Shown here: one piece after another, positions 1 to 5,619 of the stretch
Position numbering within the stretch: the stretch's first letter is position 1
How the letters are laid out: each line of letters starts with the position of its first letter
Source: an uncultured Collinsella sp.
GTDB taxonomy: Bacteria > Actinomycetota > Coriobacteriia > Coriobacteriales > Coriobacteriaceae
Assembly (NCBI GenBank): GCA_902491055.1
Contig: CABUGI010000065.1
Coordinates: 1-10,460, forward strand
Length of the DNA stretch: 10,460 nt
Direction of reading: 5' to 3'
The notes under the pieces: model-generated
What the model was told of the DNA's origin: nothing
The model's input: only the letters and a program-made list of their open reading frames with translations
The model's database searches: none
Translations under genes and position numbers: made by a program

Positions 1-13
1 GAAACTCCTGCGT

Positions 14-30
14 TTAAAAGTACGTTTTAA
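14..30. promoter_or_regulatory. AT-rich inverted repeat upstream of the next gene
   Basis: TTAAAA and TTTTAA flank a 5-nt centre. On the minus strand it lies just before AGGAG (5-9), a likely ribosome binding site for a gene starting just outside the window. It could be an operator for that gene; it could also be chance in an AT-rich stretch. Confidence 0.25.
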
Positions 31-48
31 CTGCAATAACTGTATCGT

Positions 49-64
49 ACCGAGTGGACTCGGT
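49..64 (-). terminator. Hairpin after the ATPase gene, possible weak terminator
   Basis: ACCGAG and CTCGGT form a perfect 6-bp stem with a 4-nt loop, 7 nt after the stop codon at 72-74. No T-run follows on the minus strand, so factor-independent termination here is doubtful. Confidence 0.3.
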
Positions 65-71
65 AAAGGCA

Positions 72-1157
72 CTATTCCTCTTTGGCAAGATCGAAGGTCA
101 CGGTGATTCGATCACGCGAAACGCGAATCTTTGGGTCGCCGCAAAGGTTGAGATAGTACCGGGCAGCAAGGTCATTAAAGTCACGCTCCACAGCACGCGA
201 AAACTGTGCCATGTCATCCTTGGCAATACGTAGCCCGCGACGATCCTTCGCAAGATCGACAGGAGCCGGCGCATGCGAGGACGAATCACGCTCGCGCAGC
301 AGACGCGCGGTCACACCGCGAACGGGCTTAATCTGCCCTGCCAAAATGCGATGAGCCGTGCGCTCGGACATCTCAAGACCCAAACCCGAACAGATACGGA
401 TAAAGTCCTCGGCATCAGAGGCAAGGCCTAAACGATCGACAACCGGAAGCTCGCTCTCGTCATCAATAAACAGGAGACGAGACGTATCGAGCCTACTTGA
501 CGCCTGAGCATAAAGGGTCGCGGCAATCTCAGACGGAGAACCAAGATAGACATCGCAACCACGCAACTCCTCGAGCGCAAACTCACAAGCAGCGCGAATA
601 ATATTATGCGGGCCGCGAGCACAGACATAACGTCCGTCCTCATCCTTGACGGCCTGGGGCCAGCTGGACTGATCGGCACGCTCACTGAGGCGGTCGGCCG
701 CAACGCTCACCTTAAAGGCCGAGCCGAGATCGACACCAGACGTGACCACACGGGCCTCGTCGGTGTTCTGCTTGATCGAAAACAATGCCATGCCACGACC
801 GTGAACGCCCCAACGGTCCATCTTCATGCTCTCGAGCTTGGAGGTAACGCGGGCATCGAAGATTCGCTCTTGCATATCCTGCGGAACGCCCGAACCGTTA
901 TCCAGAAAGACAAGCGTGCGGACGCCATCTTCCTTGGTCGTAGCGAGATAGACTTTGTCGGCGCCAGCATCGCGAGCATTACGGAGCATTTCGATGACGA
1001 TATCCTCGACATGCTGAATGTCGTGCTTTGCCTGGCGCCGCTCGGCCTCCGAAACGCGGAGGCGGACATACCCCTCGCCAAGGTTCTCCTCGACGCGAAG
1101 GTTGCCCTCCCCCGACATCGACGCGATAAATGAGATGAGCTCGTTCGCGTCGCTCAT
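72..1157 (-). CDS. GHKL-fold ATP-binding protein of unknown function, coupled to rny
   Basis: A 361-residue protein whose N-terminal half has the ATP-binding boxes of the GHKL superfamily (gyrase B, Hsp90, histidine kinases, MutL). The N box is EMLRNARDAGAD (residues 56-67, E56 and N60), the G1 box is DNGSGVP (86-92), and the glycine-rich lid is GVHGRG (117-122). No histidine phospho-acceptor helix, receiver domain or membrane segment is visible, so it is unlikely to be an ordinary sensor kinase. The residues VTSKL (104-108) before the lid recall the TSK motif of MutL-type ATPases. Residues 255-290 (around SERTAHRILAG) look like a helix-turn-helix, which is only a suggestion. The rest of the C-terminal half I do not recognise. 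The ATG lies 1 nt after the rny stop codon with no clear ribosome binding site of its own, so translational coupling to rny is likely. Function is unknown; a nucleic-acid-related ATPase is the most natural guess. Confidence 0.85.
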   Translation of the reverse strand: MSDANELISFIASMSGEGNLRVEENLGEGYVRLRVSEAERRQAKHDIQHVEDIVIEMLRNARDAGADKVYLATTKEDGVRTLVFLDNGSGVPQDMQERIFDARVTSKLESMKMDRWGVHGRGMALFSIKQNTDEARVVTSGVDLGSAFKVSVAADRLSERADQSSWPQAVKDEDGRYVCARGPHNIIRAACEFALEELRGCDVYLGSPSEIAATLYAQASSRLDTSRLLFIDDESELPVVDRLGLASDAEDFIRICSGLGLEMSERTAHRILAGQIKPVRGVTARLLRERDSSSHAPAPVDLAKDRRGLRIAKDDMAQFSRAVERDFNDLAARYYLNLCGDPKIRVSRDRITVTFDLAKEE

Positions 1158-1158
1158 G

Positions 1159-2709
1159 TTATTTAGCGATATCGACAGCGCGGCTCTCGCGAATCACGAC
1201 GACGCGCACCTGACCGGGATACTCCATCTCTTCCTCGATCTGATGGGCGATATCGTGAGCCAGGACCGTGGACTGGGCATCGGAGATCTTGTCCGGCTGA
1301 ACCATCACGTGGACCTCGCGACCAGCCTGCATGGCATAGGTACGCTCGACGCCGTCATGGGAGTTGGCGATCTCCTCGAGCTTCTCAAGACGCTTGATGT
1401 AGTTCTCGGCAGACTCGCGACGGGCACCGGGGCGAGAGGCAGAGACAGCATCGGCGGCCTGTACCAGGACATCGAGCACCGTGTTGGGGTCGACATCGGC
1501 ATGGTGAGCCTCGATAGCGTGGACGATAACGGGCTTCTCACCATAACGGCGGGCAAGCTCGGCGCCGATGACGGCATGCGGGCCCTCGACGTCGTGGTCG
1601 ATTGCCTTGCCAAGGTCGTGCAGCAGGCCGGCGCGCTTGGCGGTCACAACGTCCAGGCCAAGCTCGGAAGCCATCACGCCGCACAGGTCAGAGACTTCGA
1701 GGGAGTGCTGAAGCACGTTCTGACCAAACGAAGTACGGTAGCGCAGGGCACCAAGGGTCTTGACGATCTCGGGGTGCAGGTCGTGGATGCCGGTATCGAA
1801 GGCAGCCTGCTCGCCAGCCTCGCGCACGCGCTGCTGAACCAGGTCGGCAGCCTTGTGATACATCTCCTCGATGCGGGCGGGGTGAATGCGGCCGTCGGCG
1901 ATGAGGTTCTCGAGGGCAACACGGGCGGTCTCACGACGGACCGGGTCGAAGCTCGAAAGAACGACGGTCTCAGGCGTGTCGTCGATCACGAGGTTGACGC
2001 CGGAAACCTGCTCGAAGGTCCGGATGTTGCGACCCTCGCGACCGATGATACGGCCCTTGAGGTCATCAGAGGGAATGTGCACGGAGGTAACGGTGACCTC
2101 GGCTGTGTGGTCGGCAGCGCAGCGCTGAATCGCCAGGGACAGAATCTCCTGGGCGGTCTTGTGGCACTCGGCGCGAACCTGCTGCTCGGACTCGCGAATG
2201 ATCGTGGCAGCCTCGTGGGTGACCTCGCCGCGAACCTTATCGAGGAGCTCCTTGTGGGCGTCCTCGCGGGTCAGGTCGGCGATACGCTCGAGCTCGGAGG
2301 TCTGCTTGGCGCAGAGCTCCTCGAGCTCGCGGGAGCGCTTCTCGACCTGACCGGCCTGGCTGGACAGCTGGTGCTCACGCTTGTCGAGAGCGTCGTTTCG
2401 GCGATCAAGGGACTCCTCGCGCTGCATCACACGGTTCTCGAGCGTACGAATCTCGCTCTTACGCTGCTTGTCCTCGGCCTCGGCGGCCTGCTTGTTCTTG
2501 ATGATCTCCTCTTTAGCCTCGAGCAGAGCCTCTTTTTTGAGGGTCTCGGCCTGACGCTTAGCATCACCGATCAGGGACTCAGCCTGTGCGTGTGCCGACT
2601 GGATCTTTTCGTCGGCCTCGTGAAGACTACCCTGCTTGGCGGTGCGCATGTAGGCAATGGCGGCGATGGCACCCAAAACGATGCCAACGAGCGCTGCGAT
2701 GATAGGCAT
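1159..2709 (-). CDS. rny: Ribonuclease Y
   Basis: Membrane-anchored endoribonuclease that starts mRNA decay in many Gram-positive bacteria. Using residue numbers from the ATG at 2709 (516 aa, typical family length), an N-terminal membrane helix covers about residues 3-20. A long charged coiled coil follows to about 190. The KH RNA-binding domain has its GRIIGREGRN loop near 219-228. The HD domain has H364-D365 in the motif LLHDLGKAIDHD and a later EAHH, which are the metal ligands. The upstream in-frame GTG (2713-2715) lies inside the ribosome binding site AAGGAG (2715-2720), so the ATG 5 nt beyond that site is the better start. The gene has its own promoter and a leader of about 160 nt, and shares a transcript with the downstream ATPase gene. 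Identity is very secure. Confidence 0.97.
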   Translation of the reverse strand: MPIIAALVGIVLGAIAAIAYMRTAKQGSLHEADEKIQSAHAQAESLIGDAKRQAETLKKEALLEAKEEIIKNKQAAEAEDKQRKSEIRTLENRVMQREESLDRRNDALDKREHQLSSQAGQVEKRSRELEELCAKQTSELERIADLTREDAHKELLDKVRGEVTHEAATIIRESEQQVRAECHKTAQEILSLAIQRCAADHTAEVTVTSVHIPSDDLKGRIIGREGRNIRTFEQVSGVNLVIDDTPETVVLSSFDPVRRETARVALENLIADGRIHPARIEEMYHKAADLVQQRVREAGEQAAFDTGIHDLHPEIVKTLGALRYRTSFGQNVLQHSLEVSDLCGVMASELGLDVVTAKRAGLLHDLGKAIDHDVEGPHAVIGAELARRYGEKPVIVHAIEAHHADVDPNTVLDVLVQAADAVSASRPGARRESAENYIKRLEKLEEIANSHDGVERTYAMQAGREVHVMVQPDKISDAQSTVLAHDIAHQIEEEMEYPGQVRVVVIRESRAVDIAK

Positions 2710-2714
2710 GCTCA

Positions 2715-2720
2715 CTCCTT
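2715..2720 (-). promoter_or_regulatory. Ribosome binding site that fixes the rny start
   Basis: AAGGAG on the minus strand, 5 nt before the ATG at 2709. The alternative GTG start at 2713-2715 overlaps the last base of this site and cannot be served by it. Confidence 0.8.
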
Positions 2721-2744
2721 TTTATGGATTCGTTACACAACAAA

Positions 2745-2770
2745 GCGAACCGTCCTTACGAACGGCTCGC
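2745..2770 (-). promoter_or_regulatory. Terminator-like hairpin in the rny leader
   Basis: On the minus strand, GCGAGCCGT and ACGGTTCGC form a 9-bp stem (one G-U pair) around an 8-nt loop. It is followed at once by the T-rich run TTTGTTGT, and its 3' foot lies about 35 nt before the rny start codon. The shape fits an intrinsic terminator or attenuator, or a structured target for cleavage of the leader. The stem is seen directly; the regulatory role is inferred. Confidence 0.5.
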
Positions 2771-2831
2771 GACATTTGAGTAATATGGGCGCAGCTTATG
2801 CGGGTCGGATACAGATAAACATATAAACAAA

Positions 2832-2846
2832 CTCATCACAGATGAG
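2832..2846 (-). other. Small hairpin near the 5' end of the rny leader
   Basis: CTCATC, a 3-nt loop TGT and GATGAG form a perfect 6-bp stem about 25 nt after the predicted transcription start of rny. It may stabilise the 5' end of the leader. No function can be read from it alone. Confidence 0.35.
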
Positions 2847-2875
2847 CACATATCACAAAGCAAATGACAGTGTTT

Positions 2876-2904
2876 ATCGTACGTTGAACCACAACAACTG
2901 TCAA
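2876..2904 (-). promoter_or_regulatory. Promoter of rny
   Basis: On the minus strand a perfect -35 box TTGACA (2899-2904) and a -10 box TACGAT (2876-2881) are separated by exactly 17 nt. This is the best housekeeping-type promoter in the gap between recX and rny. The predicted start point is near 2869, giving a leader of about 160 nt. The -35 box begins within a few bases of the recX terminator. Confidence 0.75.
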
Positions 2905-2952
2905 ATAAATGGCCCCGGCACGGCGGCTAAAACGCGGTGAACGGCAGGGCCA
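2902..2952 (-). terminator. Probable terminator after recX
   Basis: On the minus strand TGGCCC (2947-2952) pairs perfectly with GGGCCA (2910-2915), followed by the T-rich run TTTATTTG. The loop between is long (31 nt), GC-rich and only partly able to pair, so this is a modest terminator. It lies 14 nt after the recX stop codon. The end of its T-rich tail overlaps the rny -35 box. Confidence 0.45.
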
Positions 2953-2966
2953 CAAAACGCATACGC

Positions 2967-3659
2967 CTAAACCGCACATTCCTCGCGTTCGGCATCGAGA
3001 CGTGCCTTAACGGCATCGGCGGCGATGTGATACGAGAAGCCCTTGCCCATCAAAAACCGAACCAGTTTTTCGAATCCACGCGTCTCTGGAACACGCCGCT
3101 TGGCGAGCAGGGCTGACGCACGCGCCAAATCGTCTTCAACGGCAAAATAATCCTCGAGATAACCGGGAATGTCATCGAGCACGACATGACGGCGCTTGAG
3201 CTCGGTCTCGATTTTGCGCTGTCCCCAACCGCGCCGCTTGCGCTCCTCGATAAAGTACGAGCAAAAGCGGTTCTCGTCTAAAAAGTGATACTCGGTGGCG
3301 CGCTCGACGGCGAAATCGATCGCGGGCTGGTGAAAGCCGTAGCGAGCCAGCTTGTCACGGACCTCACCCGTCGCATGGTCGCGGCGCGATAGCATCTCGG
3401 TCACCATGGTAAGTGCACATTTACGCTCGATGAGCTGCACCGCCTCACGAAAGTTGTCCCAATCACAGGGAAGATCGGGGCGGTTTTTGACATACAGCCG
3501 CGCGACCCGCACGGGAATCAAAATGGACCGCTCAAAACCGCCCTCAAGCTCACAATCGATATGTGCGCAAGGCTTTTTGGACGCATACCCGCTCGAGAAC
3601 GAGGAAGCCGCCTTCTTATCGGGAAAGACGGCCGTGGCCTCGGTCACCGTATACGACAT
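2967..3659 (-). CDS. recX: Regulatory protein RecX
   Basis: RecX modulates RecA by binding in the groove of the RecA-DNA filament and limiting its extension. The family core occupies about residues 80-225: ALTMVTEMLSRRDHATGEV with KLARYGF near 104, then FLDENRFCSYFIEERKRRGWG (126-146), KIETELKRR (149-157), and a third helical repeat toward the C-terminus. At 230 residues it is longer than many RecX proteins because about 75 residues precede the core, including three cysteines (31, 36, 65). This extension is not recognised. The ATG lies 11 nt after the recA stop with no strong ribosome binding site, so coupled translation at a lower level than RecA is likely. Co-transcription with SOS-controlled recA is the usual arrangement in Gram-positive bacteria and supports the call. 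Confidence 0.92.
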   Translation of the reverse strand: MSYTVTEATAVFPDKKAASSFSSGYASKKPCAHIDCELEGGFERSILIPVRVARLYVKNRPDLPCDWDNFREAVQLIERKCALTMVTEMLSRRDHATGEVRDKLARYGFHQPAIDFAVERATEYHFLDENRFCSYFIEERKRRGWGQRKIETELKRRHVVLDDIPGYLEDYFAVEDDLARASALLAKRRVPETRGFEKLVRFLMGKGFSYHIAADAVKARLDAEREECAV

Positions 3660-3670
3660 GAGCGTAACCG

Positions 3671-4819
3671 CTACTCGTCGTCATCATCGAGCATGGCGGA
3701 ACCATCGATGGCGTAAAGCTCGTCAAACTCCTCAGGCGCAGGCTGATCGGTCAGCTCGACCTCGGACGGAGCATCGTCATCAAACTCAAGACCGCAGGCA
3801 AGGCGGACCTTATGCTCAATCTCGTCGGCGCAATCGGGGTGTTCGCGCAGGAAAGCCTTGGCGGCCTCTCGACCGTTGCCAAGCTTGTCCTCGCCATAGG
3901 CAAACCAGGAGCCCATCTTCTTGCAGATGCCGCACTCGACAGCCATGTCCAGAATTGAGCCCTCCTTAGAGATGCCCGTACCGTACATGATGTCGAACTC
4001 AGCAGAACGGAACGGAGCTGCCACCTTGTTCTTAACGACCTTGGCGCGCACGCGGTTACCGATAACCTCGTCCTTAAGCTTAATGCTGTCGATACGACGA
4101 ATGTCGATACGCACCGAAGAGAAGAACTTAAGGGCGCGGCCGCCCGTCGTAGTCTCGGGGTTGCCGAACATGACGCCGATCTTCTCACGCAGCTGGTTAA
4201 TGAAGATGCACGTCGTGTTGGACTTGGACAGCGAGCCGGCGAGCTTGCGAAGAGCTTGGCTCATCAGGCGAGCCTGAAGACCGACCGTAGTGTCGCCGAT
4301 TTCTCCCTCGATCTCGGCACGCGGGGTCAGCGCGGCGACGGAGTCGACGACGATGGCATCGATGGCGCCGGAACGCACGAGCATGTCAACGATCTCGAGC
4401 GCCTGCTCACCCGTATCGGGCTGGGAAATGAGCACCTCGTCGATATCCACGCCGATGCGCGCGGCATACGTGGGATCGAGCGCGTGCTCGGCATCGATAA
4501 ATGCCACAACGCCGCCCATTGCCTGGGCCTCGGCCAAGATCTCGAGCGAAAGCGTCGTCTTACCGGAGGACTCGGGACCGTAGATCTCGACGATTCGGCC
4601 GCGCGGCACGCCGCCGATACCCAGCGCGGCATCGAGGGCCAGGGCGCCCGTGGGAATGGCCTCGACCTCGAGCTCGGGACCACCGTCGCCGTACCTCATG
4701 ATGGAACCCTGGCCGAATTTCTTCTCGATCTCGGCCTTAGTGGTGGCGATCATCTCATCGCGCTCTTTACCCGTCGTGCGAGCATGAACGGTACGTACGG
4801 GACCTGAATTCTTGGCCAT
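3671..4819 (-). CDS. recA: Recombinase RecA
   Basis: RecA forms ATP-dependent filaments on single-stranded DNA, carries out strand exchange in homologous recombination and triggers LexA self-cleavage in the SOS response. From the ATG at 4819 the protein has 382 residues. The Walker A motif GPESSGKT is at 81-88, the Walker B strand AIVVDSVAAL near 155-164, and the DNA-binding loop 2 region MFGNPETTTGG around 217-227. The C-terminal tail is strongly acidic and ends in DDDDE, as expected for a regulatory tail. The N-terminus before the KKFGQGSIM core is about 14 residues longer than in E. coli. An in-frame TTG at 4838-4840 would add seven residues, but these would be encoded by the ribosome binding site itself, so I reject it. 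The promoter carries a LexA box and recX follows after 11 nt. Confidence 0.98.
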   Translation of the reverse strand: MAKNSGPVRTVHARTTGKERDEMIATTKAEIEKKFGQGSIMRYGDGGPELEVEAIPTGALALDAALGIGGVPRGRIVEIYGPESSGKTTLSLEILAEAQAMGGVVAFIDAEHALDPTYAARIGVDIDEVLISQPDTGEQALEIVDMLVRSGAIDAIVVDSVAALTPRAEIEGEIGDTTVGLQARLMSQALRKLAGSLSKSNTTCIFINQLREKIGVMFGNPETTTGGRALKFFSSVRIDIRRIDSIKLKDEVIGNRVRAKVVKNKVAAPFRSAEFDIMYGTGISKEGSILDMAVECGICKKMGSWFAYGEDKLGNGREAAKAFLREHPDCADEIEHKVRLACGLEFDDDAPSEVELTDQPAPEEFDELYAIDGSAMLDDDDE

Positions 4820-4825
4820 GAATAG

Positions 4826-4834
4826 CCCTCCTCT
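4826..4834 (-). promoter_or_regulatory. Ribosome binding site of recA
   Basis: AGAGGAGGG on the minus strand, 6 nt before the ATG at 4819. Its strength and spacing show that translation begins at the ATG rather than at the in-frame TTG upstream at 4838-4840. Confidence 0.85.
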
Positions 4835-4849
4835 TAACAACCTGCATCG

Positions 4850-4878
4850 ATAATAAACGAACGGCTGTTCGTGGTCAA
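4850..4878 (-). promoter_or_regulatory. Promoter of recA
   Basis: On the minus strand a -35 box TTGACC (4873-4878) and a -10 box TATTAT (4850-4855) are separated by exactly 17 nt. Each hexamer differs from consensus at one position. The spacer is almost entirely filled by the LexA box. The predicted start is near 4843, giving a leader of about 24 nt before the ATG. Confidence 0.85.
4857..4872 (-). promoter_or_regulatory. LexA (SOS) operator in the recA promoter
   Basis: The 16-bp perfect palindrome ACGAAC-N4-GTTCGT contains the CGAAC-N4-GTTCG core of Gram-positive LexA/DinR boxes. It sits between the -35 and -10 hexamers, where bound LexA would exclude RNA polymerase. recA and recX are therefore predicted to be DNA-damage inducible. 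The palindrome and its position are seen directly; LexA binding is inferred from the known consensus. Confidence 0.9.
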
Positions 4879-4909
4879 CCGTTCAGGCCAATCATATGCA
4901 GGCGGTCTT

Positions 4910-4970
4910 TCCAAAACCCAACCAAACGCCGACCAAACACTGACCAAATGCTTGACCACAAAGGACCAAA
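4910..4970 (-). repeat. Array of six helically phased TTTGGTC-like motifs upstream of recA
   Basis: On the plus strand the hexamer ACCAAA, or a one-mismatch form, starts at 4910 (TCCAAA), 4921, 4932, 4943, 4955 (ACCACA) and 4965. The steps are 11, 11, 11, 12 and 10 nt. In the direction of recA transcription each reads TTTGGT, usually followed by C. The array lies about 30-90 nt upstream of the recA -35 box. The spacing of about one DNA turn puts all copies on one face of the helix, which suggests a cooperative binding site for a protein, or curved DNA from phased A-runs. I do not recognise the element. Confidence 0.7.
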
Positions 4971-5045
4971 TATGAACAAGGCAGGCAAAAATACATCTAC
5001 AACCAGCACAAACGCCAAATGAGCCTAAGGTCCCCATCTCCACAA

Positions 5046-5069
5046 TTAAGGGGCTCGGAGGCCCCTTAA
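5046..5069 (-). terminator. Probable terminator after cinA
   Basis: TTAAGGGGC and GCCCCTTAA form a perfect 9-bp stem with a 6-nt loop, only 7 nt after the cinA stop codon. The sequence after the stem is T-rich but not a pure T-run (ATTGTG follows). It probably ends the ftsK-cinA transcript and separates it from the SOS-controlled recA unit. The stem is symmetrical and could act on the other strand, but no plus-strand gene is present. Confidence 0.65.
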
Positions 5070-5076
5070 AACACGT

Positions 5077-5607
5077 CTATTCCATAGAGTTGAGCACAAG
5101 GGCAATGCGACCCAATGCCTCCGTGACCGCATGGGCACGAACACACGAACGGTCACCCTCATAGTGGCAGCGCACAGAGTCCACGACCGGCACGCCCCCA
5201 TCGGCGGAACGATGCGCCCAGCCAATATAGAAAGTGCCCGCCGGATCGTCCTCAGTACCACCGCCGGGGCCGGCATAACCCGTTGCGCTCACTGCAATAT
5301 CGCTCTGGTACAGCTCCAGCGAACCCGACGCCATCTCGCGCGCAGTCTGGTGCGACACCGCAGTGTAGCGGTCGAGCGTCTCCTGCTCAACACCCAGCAC
5401 GCGATGCTTAATCTCATCGCAGTAGGTCACCGCACCGCCACGCAGCACCGCCGAGGCACCAGGGATATCGGCGATCGTCGAGGCGATCATGCCAGCTGTC
5501 AGAGATTCAGCCGTCGAAACCGTCACACCACGAAAGCTTGCACGCTCGACAATATCGCGTGCGAGCTCTTCGTTATGCGCGGCAATCTGCTCAAATGATT
5601 CCGTCAT
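5077..5607 (-). CDS. cinA: CinA C-terminal domain protein (probable NMN amidohydrolase)
   Basis: A 176-residue stand-alone version of the CinA C-terminal domain (PncC type), which in characterised members converts nicotinamide mononucleotide to nicotinic acid mononucleotide in NAD recycling. Family motifs are present: STAESLTAG (31-39), GGAVTYCDEIK (57-67), VSATGYAGPGG (106-116), AGTFYIGW (123-130) and GDRSCVR (151-157). The N-terminal molybdopterin-binding-like domain of full-length CinA is absent, and no remnant of it precedes the ATG, which is only 12 nt after the pgsA stop. It ends the ftsK-to-cinA unit and is followed by a hairpin, so unlike the cinA-recA operon of competent streptococci it is separated from recA. 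The symbol pncC would be equally suitable. Confidence 0.92.
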   Translation of the reverse strand: MTESFEQIAAHNEELARDIVERASFRGVTVSTAESLTAGMIASTIADIPGASAVLRGGAVTYCDEIKHRVLGVEQETLDRYTAVSHQTAREMASGSLELYQSDIAVSATGYAGPGGGTEDDPAGTFYIGWAHRSADGGVPVVDSVRCHYEGDRSCVRAHAVTEALGRIALVLNSME

Positions 5608-5619
5608 GCCTACCAGGAC

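Noticed and set aside
2713..2715. GTG start for RNase Y two codons before the ATG
   Set aside because: It overlaps the AAGGAG ribosome binding site, which fits the ATG at 2709.
2755..2770. Possible LexA box in the rny leader, sharing the first ten bases (ACGAACGGCT) of the recA box
   Set aside because: Only one half-site is present. The second half reads CGCGAC instead of GTTCGT, and the segment is better explained as one arm of the leader hairpin.
1018..2826. A 602-codon open frame on the plus strand opposite rny
   Set aside because: Antisense to RNase Y and rich in L, G, V and D without motifs. It is a by-product of codon usage on the minus strand.
4820..4840. Seven-residue longer RecA from an in-frame TTG at 4838-4840
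   Set aside because: The extra codons consist of the ribosome binding site itself, and the ATG at 4819 has ideal spacing from it.
4890..4905. A second recA promoter using TATGAT upstream of the LexA-controlled one
   Set aside because: No acceptable -35 box lies 16-18 nt upstream, so the -10-like hexamer alone is not enough.
4834..5043. A 69-codon frame on the minus strand between cinA and recA
   Set aside because: It covers the recA promoter, the LexA box and the 11-nt phased repeats. The repeat period is not a multiple of three and no ribosome binding site precedes it.
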